Source: Malacoplasma sp.
GTDB taxonomy: Bacteria > Bacillota_I > Bacilli_A > Mycoplasmatales > Mycoplasmoidaceae
Reading direction: 5' to 3'
Length of the DNA stretch: 64,000 bases
NCBI GenBank assembly: GCA_021444005.1
Contig: JABUSB010000002.1
Coordinates: forward strand, 1 to 64,000
The notes under the pieces were generated by a model. The model was not told the origin of the DNA. It made no database searches and saw nothing but the letters and a program-made list of their open reading frames with translations. Below are positions 23,761-35,510 of the stretch, piece by piece. The translations under genes were made by a program, and so were the position numbers. Each line of letters opens with the position of its first letter. Positions within the stretch are counted from its first letter, which is position 1.

Positions 23761-25437
23761 ATGAGTAAAATAACATTTTTTCCGCTTGGTGGAATGGATG
23801 AAAATGAAAAAGCTTGCTATGTACTTGAAATCGATGGTAAATATTACCTGATAAATTTGGGAATCTCAGTACCAGTATATAAAACCCTTGGAATTAAAAA
23901 AGTAATTCCTTATATGGAATGAGTTAAAAAAAATGAAAAACTGATTGAGGGGATTTTTATTGGGAATGCAAGTTACCGTAATATCGGTGCTATTCAATAC
24001 TGTTACAACTACATTAAAAACATCCCAATTTATACTTCAAAGTTAGGAGCAACAATTTTAAAAGCACACTTTAATAAAAAAAGTATGCAAAAGCATCCTG
24101 ATTTTAAAAATTTAAAAATTGAAGTTTTAGAACCTTTAAAACCATTTAACCTTGGTAAAATTAAAATCACTCCTTTTAGAGTGACAACTAGCTTACCAGA
24201 TTCTTTTGGTTTCATCATTTCAGCAAATAATGAAAACATTATTTATATTGATGAATTTGTTGTAAGCAGTGGTAAAAATTCAGCATTCTTAAGTGATATT
24301 GATAAATTACCAATGTTAACATATAAGCAAAATAATTTATTGTTAATTAACAATGTTGGTAATGCAGATAAGAATTCTGGGTTTACAGCACCAAATTACC
24401 AAACTAAAGATTTTTACAATGATATCATCACAACCGGTAATGACAAACGTTTAATAGTAGCGTGCTACTACCATGATATTCACACTTTTTTAACACTTGC
24501 TCAAATTGCTAAAGAAAGACAAATTCCATTTATTGTTTACAACCCAATTTTTATCAACGTCTTTAATGAAATTGTGTCTAACAAATATTTTGATAGTTCT
24601 AATTTATTAATGCTACCAATTAATAAAATTAATGAAATTGAAAAAGGAATTGTTGTAGTTTCATCCACTCCTGATAGATTGTTTAGTAAACTACTATCAA
24701 TTAGTAATGATCAAGATGATATTTTAGCTTTAAAAAAATCAGATACAGTAGTTTTAGGATTTAAAGTTGAATCAGGGTTTGAAAAAGCACACGCTGAAAT
24801 TTTAGATGCTTATGCCCAAATTCATATCGATATCAGATCGCTTCCAAAAACGATTTTGAGCATTGAAGCTTCGCAAGAAGACCACAAATTTTTAACATAT
24901 TTAGTAAAACCAAAATACATTATTCCCACGTTAGCTCAATATTATCAAATGGTTAAATACCGAAATTGTTTAACCCAAATTGGTTTCCACCCTGATAATG
25001 TGATAACGATGTATAATGGTGAAATTGCAACCTTTAATAATGGAACTTATGTACCATCTAAAAAAAGAGTTGATATTCACGAAATGTATGTAGGATCTCA
25101 AGGAATACTAACAGAGGGTGCTAATATTTTTCAAGAAAGAAGAATAATGTCCGAAAGTGGAATTGTATTTTGTGCAATCAAGTATGATGAAAAAAACAAA
25201 ACAATTGATAAAAACAATTTTGAGATTCTTCCATACGCTGTTTTACCAGAAGAAAAAGAAACTAAAGCATTTTTTGAAAACTTGAAAGAAGAAGCATATA
25301 CTTGTGCTACAAATGCAATTAAGAAAATGAATAACAATGATTTTAAAGAACTAAAATCAATTGTTAAAAAATTCATTAGTAAACAAATTGATAAAACATA
25401 TGAAAAAAGTCCAATTGTTATTGTTTCAATTTGTTAA
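23761..25437 (+). CDS. RNase J-like protein lacking the metal-binding site
   Basis: A 558-aa protein with the full length and order of RNase J: beta-lactamase domain, beta-CASP domain, C-terminal domain. Recognisable landmarks are the N-terminal F-F-P-L-G-G-M-D-E, S-L-P-D-S-F-G-F-I-I, N-S-G-F-T-A-P-N, the A-S-Q-E-D-H-K-F helix and V-K-P-K-Y-I-I-P. Every zinc-binding motif is changed. The H-x-H-x-D-H loop is replaced by G-N-A-S-Y-R-N-I-G-A. The later histidine before the S-x-P-D-S motif is Thr. The motif near S-G-H is D-I-R-S-L-P, and H-G-E after I-P is L-A-Q. It is therefore probably a non-catalytic RNase J partner, analogous to the second RNase J subunit of Firmicutes. A GGAG site lies 6 bases before the ATG. 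Confidence 0.85.
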
Positions 25438-25972
25438 TTTCTTCTAAAATCCCTTTTGCTTTCTTATAATCAATATTTAACATATTGAGTCTTTTAAATA
25501 ATTGCTTATGATTACAATAAGATATTTTTAAAGCATTACAAAAATTTAATCTAATATTTTTGGTTACTAAATCTAACAAAATATATTCTTCTCATGAAAT
25601 TGAATTAATTGATTTATCAAATTTAGTGATGTTTTTAAAAGCTGAAATGATAGCTTCTTTATCAGCTTCTGCCACACCGATCTTTTTGCTATCTTTTATA
25701 TCTTCTTTTTTAATGAAACAGTGTTTGGCAGATGGCAAAAACTCCATAATTTTTTTTCTAATTTTTTCACCAGGACCATCAGGATCTAAAAAAAGAATAA
25801 TCTCTTGTGTTTTTGAAATCATTAAAATTTCAGCAATTTTTTTCTTGCTTAAATTAAATCCACTAGTTTCAATTGTATTTACATTAAAAATACTTTTTAA
25901 CTTATTCGAATCTGATTTCCCTTCAACAATAACGACTTCTTTGATGTATGGTTTAGAATCTATTTTGGACAT
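25418..25972 (-). CDS. rnmV: Ribonuclease M5 (5S rRNA maturation)
   Basis: A 184-aa Toprim-domain nuclease. V-V-I-V-E-G-K-S-D (residues 13-21) gives the catalytic Glu, and L-F-L-D-P-D-G-P-G-E-K-I-R-K gives the D-x-D metal site. I-G-V-A-E-A-D-K-E-A-I matches the RNase M5 signature I-G-V-E-H-A. It processes 5S rRNA precursors bound by L18. The ATG at 25972 is chosen over a TTG four codons earlier. The gene overlaps the prs stop by 13 nt (same strand). Its last 20 nt overlap the convergent RNase J-like gene, so no terminator fits between them. Confidence 0.9.
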
Positions 25973-26961
25973 ACAAAGTTTCAATACTTCTTATAGATAT
26001 CAGAAACTGAATTGTGACCAATTTGAGCCAAAATAATTTCACTATAAAATGTTGACAAATCAACTACAAAAATTTTAGGATGTTTTATAGTAGCATTTTT
26101 TTCAATAGTATCTGAAATATATAATTCTTTAATATCACCTTTGTCTAGTGCATATTTAAATTTTTCAATTGCATTGTTAGAAAAAACACCGTGTGTCGCC
26201 ATTACATAAATATCTTTACAATTATGTTTTTTCAATAATTCAATATTTTGTAAAATGGTTTCACCAGTGTCAATCATATCATCAATTAGTAAACAGTTTT
26301 TGTTATTAACATCTCCTAAAACATCAGAGATTTCAACAACATTTGGTTTTGGACGTCTTTTATCTACAATTGCTAAATTAGCATTTAACATTTCAGATAT
26401 TTTACGAACTTTTTTAACAGCACCATAGTCTGGTGCTACCATTGTTAAATTATTAACTAATGAGGGTTCTTTTTTAATTAGTTCTTTAAGCAATACACAA
26501 GATACTGTTAACGTATCTACTGGGATATCAAAAAACCCTTGCGATTGTTCAGAATGAACATCAATTAATATTACTTTAGTAGCCCCTGCAGTTTCTAAAA
26601 AATTTGCCACTAATTTACAAGTAATCGGTTCTCTTCCTTTTGCTTTTCGATCTTGTCTTGCATATCCAAAATAAGGTACAAAAATTGTAATTGAATTTGC
26701 AGATGCCCTTTTTAAAGAATCAATTGCAATTAATAGCTCCATTAAATTATCATTTACTGGATATGAAGTTGATTGGAATAAGAATATATCTTTTCCACGT
26801 ACTGTAGTTTCAGATTTTACTAAAATTTCACCATCTGCAAACTTGCTGGTTTTAATATATCCAAATTCAATCCCAGTCAGTTTTGCAACCTTTTGTGCTG
26901 TTATATTACTATTTGTTAATCCAAAAATTATTGAGTTGTTGAAATTATCATTGAAGTTCAT
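25960..26961 (-). CDS. prs: Ribose-phosphate pyrophosphokinase
   Basis: A 333-aa PRPP synthetase that transfers pyrophosphate from ATP to ribose 5-phosphate. F-A-D-G-E-I is the usual F-x-D-G-E motif and Y-F-G-Y-A-R-Q-D-R-K is the flexible catalytic loop. V-D-K-R-R-P, and the PRPP-binding L-I-D-D-M-I-D-T-G-E-T near residue 225, complete the signature. The C-terminus extends past a TGA Trp (25981-25983) to the TAG at 25960, overlapping rnmV. It links rpiB and tkt (both in the window) to nucleotide synthesis and salvage. Confidence 0.95.
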
Positions 26962-27091
26962 AAAAATTGTGCCAATACCAAACTATAATCACTTTGATTT
27001 TAATAACTTATTTGTTTTGTTAAACATATTTTTAAAAAAACTTTATAAACCAAAGTCAAAATATTTAGTATCAACACAAAATTAAGATTTT

Positions 27092-27754
27092 TTAGTTGAT
27101 CCCAACCGCTTTTTTAGCTAATTGGTCAACTAAATTATTGTATTTAACATTAGTGTGTGCTTTAACTTTTTGAAAGAATAATTTGAGATTATGTGTTTTT
27201 ATTAGGTTATCAATTTCACATTTATACATCATTGAAATTGGCTTATTGGTCTTTCAAACCCCAATTGCCCATTTTTCAATTCCTTCATAATCATAATAAA
27301 TGCGCATTTTTAAAATCTTTTTGCTAACACAATTCTTAATTGCTTTTAAAACTCCAAAAATTTCACCAGCAATATTTAAAGACTCTTTGTATTCAGCAAA
27401 TTCTATAGCATTTAATTTTTCAAAAAATTCCCAAGTCTTATCAGGGTTCAAACTTAAGATTACAATAACCCCGAAACCAATTTGGTTATTTTTTTTATTG
27501 TGTGATCCATCCACAAAAACGGGAGTAATTCCATTCTTTAAATCACTTTCAATGAGTGAATTCAAAAATTGGTCATCCTCAATTTTTGGTTTCACATCTT
27601 GGTGTGTTTTATAAAACGCTTGTGCTTCTTTTTCATTTACAAAACTTTTATAAATTGCACCCTTAAAACCCTTAATTTGCTTCTCACACTCTTTTCAAGA
27701 ATGATAAATTCCTTTGTTTCTACCAACGATTACTACATAAAACTTTTGTTGCAT
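27092..27754 (-). CDS. rnhA: Ribonuclease H with N-terminal hybrid-binding domain
   Basis: A 220-aa protein in two parts. Residues 1-50 (F-Y-V-V-I-V-G-R-N-K-G-I-Y, then G-F-K-G-A-I-Y-K-S-F) form the caulimovirus-viroplasmin/RNase HI N-terminal domain that binds RNA/DNA hybrids. Residues 75-220 form an RNase H fold with the catalytic acidic residues in F-V-D-G-S-H, a Glu in N-I-A-G-E-I-F-G-V and an Asp in Y-Y-D-Y-E-G. The C-terminal H-T-N-V-K-Y-N-N-L-V-D-Q-L-A holds the handle-adjacent Asp. It removes R-loops and primer RNA. The start at 27754 is needed to include the first domain. It lies 6 nt downstream of the membrane protein gene. Confidence 0.88.
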
Positions 27755-27760
27755 AAAAAA

Positions 27761-28531
27761 TTAATTACTAACACGGTTTTTAAATAATTTACTTCTATTA
27801 AAACCAATTCAAGAATAATAGAACATTGCAAATGATGCTGGGAAGAAAATTAATCACATTCCCAAAATTACAGGTAATGCAACTGGTAATTTATCTTTTA
27901 AATTCGTGAAGTTACCATAAACTGCATAAGTCCCGATCGGTTGTCCTTGATTATCCACCATTCCAGATGTATTCATCACAAAGGGAATAAACATAATATA
28001 AACAACATAAAAAGAGGGATAAACCATTTGCTTTAACATACTTTTTCAATAGCTTTGAGGTTGTTTATCTTTGTACAAATAAAAAAATAAAAACCCAAAA
28101 ATAAAATAGGTAATAGGAGAAATCACGTGATACCACACGCTAGAAAATGCGTCATAAGGATCTGGTCCATATTGGTATCCTGCAAACCCAACTAAGATTA
28201 CATTGTAACCAATAAAGGTAAAGAAAATATATGTTAGATTAGAAAGCAATCACTGGTTATTTTTTAAAAAGGAATGCTTTTTAAAAAATATAGAAAATAG
28301 CATATAAAACCACAATAAGATATTACTTTGGTCTGTAAATTTATCAATTGTAGTTCAAGCGTAATACCCCCCATAAGGTTTTAACAATGCTGTTATCAAA
28401 TCATATATAAAAAATGCAACACTTAAAGAGTAGACAAAAAATAAAGTAAATGCATATCAATCAAACCAGTTGTATTCTTTAAAAGAATACCACTTTTTTT
28501 GATTCTCATAATTTTGAACGTTATTTGCCAT
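27761..28531 (-). CDS. Multi-pass membrane protein (second member of the 1-1247 family)
   Basis: A 256-aa integral membrane protein with about six hydrophobic segments. Signatures are F-T-D-Q-S-N-I-L-L near residue 68 and W-Y-H-V-I-S-P-I-T near 147, followed by a Y-P-S-F-Y-V-V-Y membrane helix. I infer the mycoplasma MAGa3780/YwaF-like family. Conserved His in the membrane suggests an enzyme or transporter, but the substrate is unknown. It starts at the first ATG (28531), weakly preceded by AAAGG, and is read with rnhA, 6 nt downstream. Confidence 0.8.
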
Positions 28532-28675
28532 CACTAACCTTTCTTATTAAAATATGCTTCACATAGTAGCATAGAAATAAGACAACAAGGAAAAAATAAA
28601 CGCTATTCTTTATTTTTTCCAAAAACTGCATTAAAATAAAGAAACTTTAAAAAGAATAGAAAAGAATTAATAATT

Positions 28676-31591
28676 ATGAAATTTAAGAAATACAATTTTT
28701 TGCTATCTATTTCTGCACTTGCAACAATAGTTAGTATCCCGATTGTCTCGACATCTATTAATCGTGGTGATCAAAATAATTTAGTTACAAAAAATAACCA
28801 AACAACACAAGCATCAAATGATGCAACTACTAGTGCTAATAACACTACTGCACCTGGTAAACTAACAATTAATGATGACTTATTAAATACATTAGCACCA
28901 AAAATTAGTGACAACTATAATGATTATTCATTTTCATCAGGTTATATCATCATATCTGATACTGGTAACAATACTAAAATTAACTTTTATAACTGATTTA
29001 AACAAAACATATGAACCTTTGATTTTGCAAAAAATGCAGCATCTTTATTTGGCAGTAACAAAACAGTAAGTACTGTAAAAGTAAAAGGTGGATTAAATGC
29101 AGATGGCACTTTTGATAACAAAAGACTATTTGTTTATGGTAATTTTGCAAACAATCAAGGGGCATATTTATTTTTATTAGATATGACAAACGGATCTTTA
29201 ATCAAACTTAGTGCATCCAGCAATGCATTGGTTTCTAGTCCTGTACCAAACCAATCACAAATCCAAGATAGTTTGATTAACCCTAGTGGGGCTAACCGTA
29301 AACCACAAGGAGTAAAAGAAAGCAATGCTGCAAATGCACAATATACACAAACTTCACAATTGGTAAACCAAACAGTTGATAATACTTTAGTAACCGATGC
29401 AAATTTATTAACAGTAGTAGATGCAAATACTTTAATTCTTACTGAAAAGAATGCGACTGCACAAACTAATATTACAAACATTACTACATATAACCCTTGT
29501 ACATTCAGTTTTAGTATTATTAATTTAAATGCTAGCAATAATGCATCAATTGAATCTCACAAATATGTATATTTAGGCAATACTAGTGATCCAAATGTAT
29601 TGTCCTATGGTGAATTAATTGGGGCAATGTACCAAAACAACAAGTTTATCTTTTCTTTCAAAGCCCTTTTTAGAAATAATAATAATAACGGTAGCTCTTC
29701 TAATACTTATAGTTTAAATATATACAACTATTATTTTGTAAAAGACCCTACAAGCAATGTTGTTAAAGTAACCCCTTACACTCCAACTCACTCAGTAACA
29801 CAAAGTTCATCAAATACCGCATTTGATTTTTTAACTTTTAATAATTCCATATCTGCTACTCAAATTAAATCAAGTGGTAGTGTAACACCATCTGATATGG
29901 TGGATTTTTTAAATAATAAAACATCATTCTCAGTTAAAAACTTAACTGATAAAAATACTGGTAATAGTGAAATGCTAATTAGTATGGATTGAGATAAAAC
30001 TGGATTAACTACAAATGCAGCAACTGATGGGGGATTAAAGAAAATTCTAGTTTCACAATTGAGTAATACTGCAAATGTGGGCCCAACCGATGCAACATAT
30101 ACATTACCAACTACTAATGCATCTGGACTTAGTTGAAATAGTAGTAGTAGTGTGGATTCAAATGTATTGGGAATTAGTAATATCATTTATTCAAGAGTAA
30201 AAGATGTTGCACCATATGCTGTTGTAATGGGAAAAGGTACAGTAAATAGTGCAGAAAAAATTTGATTCTCTTTGGTACCATTAGATAAAAAATTAGATAC
30301 AAGCAATGTAAATACAAATTTGGATCCATTCAATGTTTGAGTCCCATTTGATGATTACAATGATAGTAATATTAGAAAAGACTGAAAAATTGATTTCATT
30401 CCTGGTAATGGTATTAAAAATAGTGATAATTCAACAACATATTATGGTTATTTGCAAACTGATACTGCAGATAGTGATGGAACTAAAATTCAATCAAGTA
30501 ACACAACTTACTTTAGTGTTTCAAGTACCAATAAAAACAGTAACTTTGGTTTTACAAAAATGCAAAATGTTTTTGAATTTGGAATTACTGATAGCCAATT
30601 ACAAGCTAAGTACCAAAAAAATGATAACGATTTATCTAATTTAAATAGTTGAATTACAGATGATACTAAAACTAATCTGCAAAATGATTTATTGCAAGCA
30701 GTAGAGGTTGATTTATCAAATACTTCAAGCCCGGTTTATAAAACTGAAAACAATTTAATTGATACAAACAGCGTTAAAAACAATTTAGTAATTGATGAAA
30801 ATGCAGCAACAGTAAGTGGTAGCATTTCATATAATGTTAAAAATTGGTGAAATTCAGAAAGTACTAATATTGTTAAAAATGTAAATATTGCTTTTAATAA
30901 TCCAAAGCAATTTGCCTTCAATTTAACAGGTGCAGCTGATAAACAAAATTATCGTACAAGATTTATAGAATACAAATATAACATTAATGATTTTGATATC
31001 ACAGCGTTTTTAAATGATGCCATTGATGATAGTACATTGGGTTCTGAACTTAAAACAATCTTATTAAATAGTATTAATGGACAAAACCAATCAACTACTA
31101 ACAATAGTGTAAAATTACAAGATTCAACAAGCACTACTACAAACCCAACAACATCAGATGCAGATACAAGTAATACTAATACTGATACAGCAACTACTGA
31201 TACAAACACAAATACAAATAATAATAACGATAATATAAGTTCAAAATATTTAACACTAACAAAAGACATTCCAAAAAACACTGTAACTGTTAATTATGAC
31301 ATTACAAGTTTAAAAATTCCTGACTTTATAATCTCAACATCTCAACAAAAAGGTAGTATTCAATATAGTGGGTTTGCAGATACCACTAAAAAAGATTTAA
31401 CTTTTGCACAATGAGCTGATATGAATAATTTACTGATTCCAGGAGTTAATGATCACCAAAACAATCAAAACAATACACCATCTTCAAATGTTGCATTAAT
31501 TGTTGGAATTGCAGTTGCTGTAATTGTTGTTATCGCCATCGTTATAATGGTCGGTTTTATTCTTAAAAAGTATAAGAAAAACATTCAATAA
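28676..31591 (+). CDS. Large surface protein with signal peptide and C-terminal anchor
   Basis: A 971-aa protein. The N-terminal K-F-K-K-Y-N plus hydrophobic stretch (residues 8-26) is a signal peptide or anchor without a lipobox Cys. A Thr/Asn/Ser-rich linker follows. The ectodomain is Asn/Thr/Ser-rich. Near residue 820-855 is a Thr/Asp/Asn low-complexity hinge. Residues about 938-962 form one strong transmembrane helix, followed by the basic tail K-K-Y-K-K-N-I-Q, so the topology is outside-in. Unlike the four lipoproteins it would be held by the C-terminal helix. An R-G-D tripeptide occurs just after the signal sequence. No family recognised. Monocistronic, with a shared terminator downstream. 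Confidence 0.82.
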
Positions 31592-31606
31592 TCTTTAATA
31601 GATAAT

Positions 31607-31640
31607 AAAAAATAACTCACTTGAATGTGAGTTATTTTTT
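31607..31640. terminator. Bidirectional terminator between surface protein and dnaK
   Basis: Fourteen-base perfect arms at 31607-31620 and 31627-31640 around a 6-base loop, A-rich on one side and T-rich on the other. It serves the + gene ending at 31591 and dnaK ending at 31665. Confidence 0.85.
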
Positions 31641-31664
31641 ATGTTTATAAACTAACTATTAAAA

Positions 31665-33464
<1,800 letters not shown>

Positions 33465-33510
33465 TTAAATATTTTTAATTAATAACTTTTGTCTAAAAAG
33501 TCACAAATAT

Positions 33511-33538
33511 ATAATATCATACTTTTAGCACTCTACAA
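33511..33538 (-). promoter_or_regulatory. Candidate dnaK promoter
   Basis: On the minus strand TTGTAG (33533-33538) is separated by 16 bases from TATTAT (33511-33516). The CIRCE-like element overlaps the -35 half, the geometry expected for repression. Confidence 0.45.
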
Positions 33539-33551
33539 CTCTTTTTGCTAA
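33525..33551 (-). promoter_or_regulatory. CIRCE-like HrcA operator upstream of dnaK
   Basis: A perfect consensus half-site TTAGCACTC (33525-33533), a 9-base spacer, then TTTTGCTAA (33543-33551), which matches 6 of 9 bases of the consensus GAGTGCTAA. Spacing is exactly that of CIRCE. HrcA (56230-57246) would bind here and be titrated off on heat stress. Confidence 0.75.
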
Positions 33552-33599
33552 TTTTGTATAAAATTTATTTTTAAAGAAAATTATGATTTATTTGTATAT

Positions 33600-33634
33600 T
33601 AAAAAAAACTAAAAAATCTTTTGATTTTTTAGTT
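33600..33634 (-). terminator. Terminator of the MATE gene, beyond the SRP RNA gene
   Basis: Twelve-base arms at 33607-33618 and 33623-33634 with a 4-base loop, followed leftward by a U run. The only leftward gene that could use it is the MATE gene ending at 33743. Its transcript must therefore cross the whole SRP RNA gene in antisense. Confidence 0.6.
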
Positions 33635-33683
33635 ATAAAAATGGAATAATAAATATCTTTGCTTTGATTCAGATATAATTATA

Positions 33684-33770
33684 GGGACATCATAACATTA
33701 GTGGCGAATCGTGTCAGGATAGAAATATAGCAGCACTAAGCTTTAACTATTGTGTATGGTGTCTTTTTTT
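33684..33770 (+). ncRNA. ffs: Signal recognition particle RNA (4.5S type)
   Basis: The apical Ffh-binding domain is recognisable: GTCAGG at 33713-33718, an A-rich loop, then AGCAGC at 33729-33734, the universal SRP helix 8 asymmetric loop elements. The ends pair (GACATCATA at 33686-33694 with TATGGTGTC at 33755-33763), giving a rod of about 80 nt with the usual small-SRP layout. A TATAAT box at 33674-33679 sets the first base at about 33684-33686. A T run at 33764-33770 after the terminal stem ends transcription. It scaffolds Ffh for membrane targeting of nascent membrane and exported proteins. Confidence 0.88.
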
Positions 33771-35461
33771 ATCTTTATCTTTTTCATTTTTATTTTAGAA
33801 CTAGGTTTTTTTAAATATAGATACCAAAGTGTGTAACCAAATGTGATTAATCCTGCAAGAAAACTTATAATAATTGGTGCATAGATGTAAATATCAATAC
33901 TATTAGCACTTACAGCAATTGCAGAAATAATATATAAAAGCGGAACTCCTAAAATAATTCCATAAAGGATTGATGTAAATAACGCATTATAGTTTTTAGC
34001 AACTGATTGGAAATACAACATTCCCGAAATTATAAATGCATAGAAAAGCAATTGCGACATATTAATGTTTAATAATCTCACAGCATCCCAGTAATTTGCA
34101 TTACCAGGGAAAATGTTAAATAAAGCTAACATTCCTCCATTCGCATAACTTCCACTAGTTAACAATGGACCACCAATTACAAAAAAGATTAATCCATATC
34201 CAAAAGACATAATGGTTGAAATTCAAAAAGCTTTATAAATGTTTTTAGTAAGACCACGTCCATGGTTGTAACTAATTACTGTTCTTGCACCTCTTAAGAT
34301 CCCAATCATTGCACTAAAAAACAAATTATAAATTGGGGTAACCGCCCCCATAATACTTGTAAAATAAGTTGCTGGATAATGGGTTAGAGTGTAGGTAATG
34401 CTAGCAAAGATTGATAATTGGACAATTGAATAAATTGCAGTTGATGCATTTCTAAAAAAACTTGCGACCCCAGTTCCGTTGATATATAAAATCATTTTTA
34501 AATTTAATTTCTCATTTTTTAAAAACAAATTTTTATAAATCATAAAGGTTTGATTTTTAAAATTTTTATACGATAAATATCCAGTAAATAAAATTACTGA
34601 AAATACATAACTAATAATTGTCGCAACTGCAGACCCATAAATTCCTAGTACTCCAGAATATCTTAACAATACTCAGTCTAATAAAATGTTTACTCCATTT
34701 GAAATTAGAACTACAATTGTGGGGATAATGTTTTTACCTTCACTATTAAGTAATGAAACATAATAAATTGTGTAGTTATTAAAAAGATTGAAAATAACAA
34801 TAATTAAACAATATCCAATTGCATATTCCCTTGCTTTGTTTTGTAATCTTACTATAAAATCAGACACTACTTGACTACTATTAGGGTCTCCTTTATTAGA
34901 AATTTCTGCTGGAATAATAGCATAAATCAACCCCAATACAATTAGTGTGGAAATAATTGAGAAAAACAAACAATTATAAAAGCTATTTTTCCAAATATCA
35001 CGAATTTGTTTTTCATCTTTAAACCCTAATGCTTTTGAATATACAATAGCAGATCCTAATCCAGTAAGCAATGAAATAGCAGTACAAAAAACAGTAATGG
35101 GACTATTGCCAGCATTAACTAACCTTGTAATTTCATTAATTACTCCATTATTGGTGCCATATATATCTTTAATGTTCTGGGCACTATTTTGAATTTCAGT
35201 TTGTAATCCATCATTAAAATAACCAATGCTGTTTAATGTATTGTTAACATAATCTGTATTTAATGGTAATACTTTTTGCATTAACACTTGGTCTGCAAAA
35301 ACATATAATCCAGAGCAAAAAGAAACAATTACAGCTAAAAAAACAACTCTTAGTAGTGCTTTAAAAATTGATGTATTTTCAAACAATTTTACAGCACTAT
35401 CCAATTGGGAGTTGTTAAGTTTTTTTTGTGGCTTTAAAACATTTTGATTAGATTGGTTCAT
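33743..35461 (-). CDS. MATE-family (MOP superfamily) transporter
   Basis: A 572-aa polytopic membrane protein with about 12 hydrophobic segments in two similar halves. Each half begins with a Phe/Val-rich helix, and the first carries V-F-A-D-Q-V-L-M, typical of MATE helix 1. A soluble insert of about 40 residues follows the first helix. MATE proteins export drugs or metabolites against a Na+ or H+ gradient; the substrate here is unknown. Several Trp codons are TGA. The last eight codons and the stop overlap, in antisense, the 3' part of the SRP RNA gene. A basic K-K-I-K-I-K-K tail precedes the overlap. Confidence 0.85.
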
Positions 35462-35510
35462 AAATTAACTTCATTTCTTATCATAATCATTTATTTTAGA
35501 AAAAATGCAA

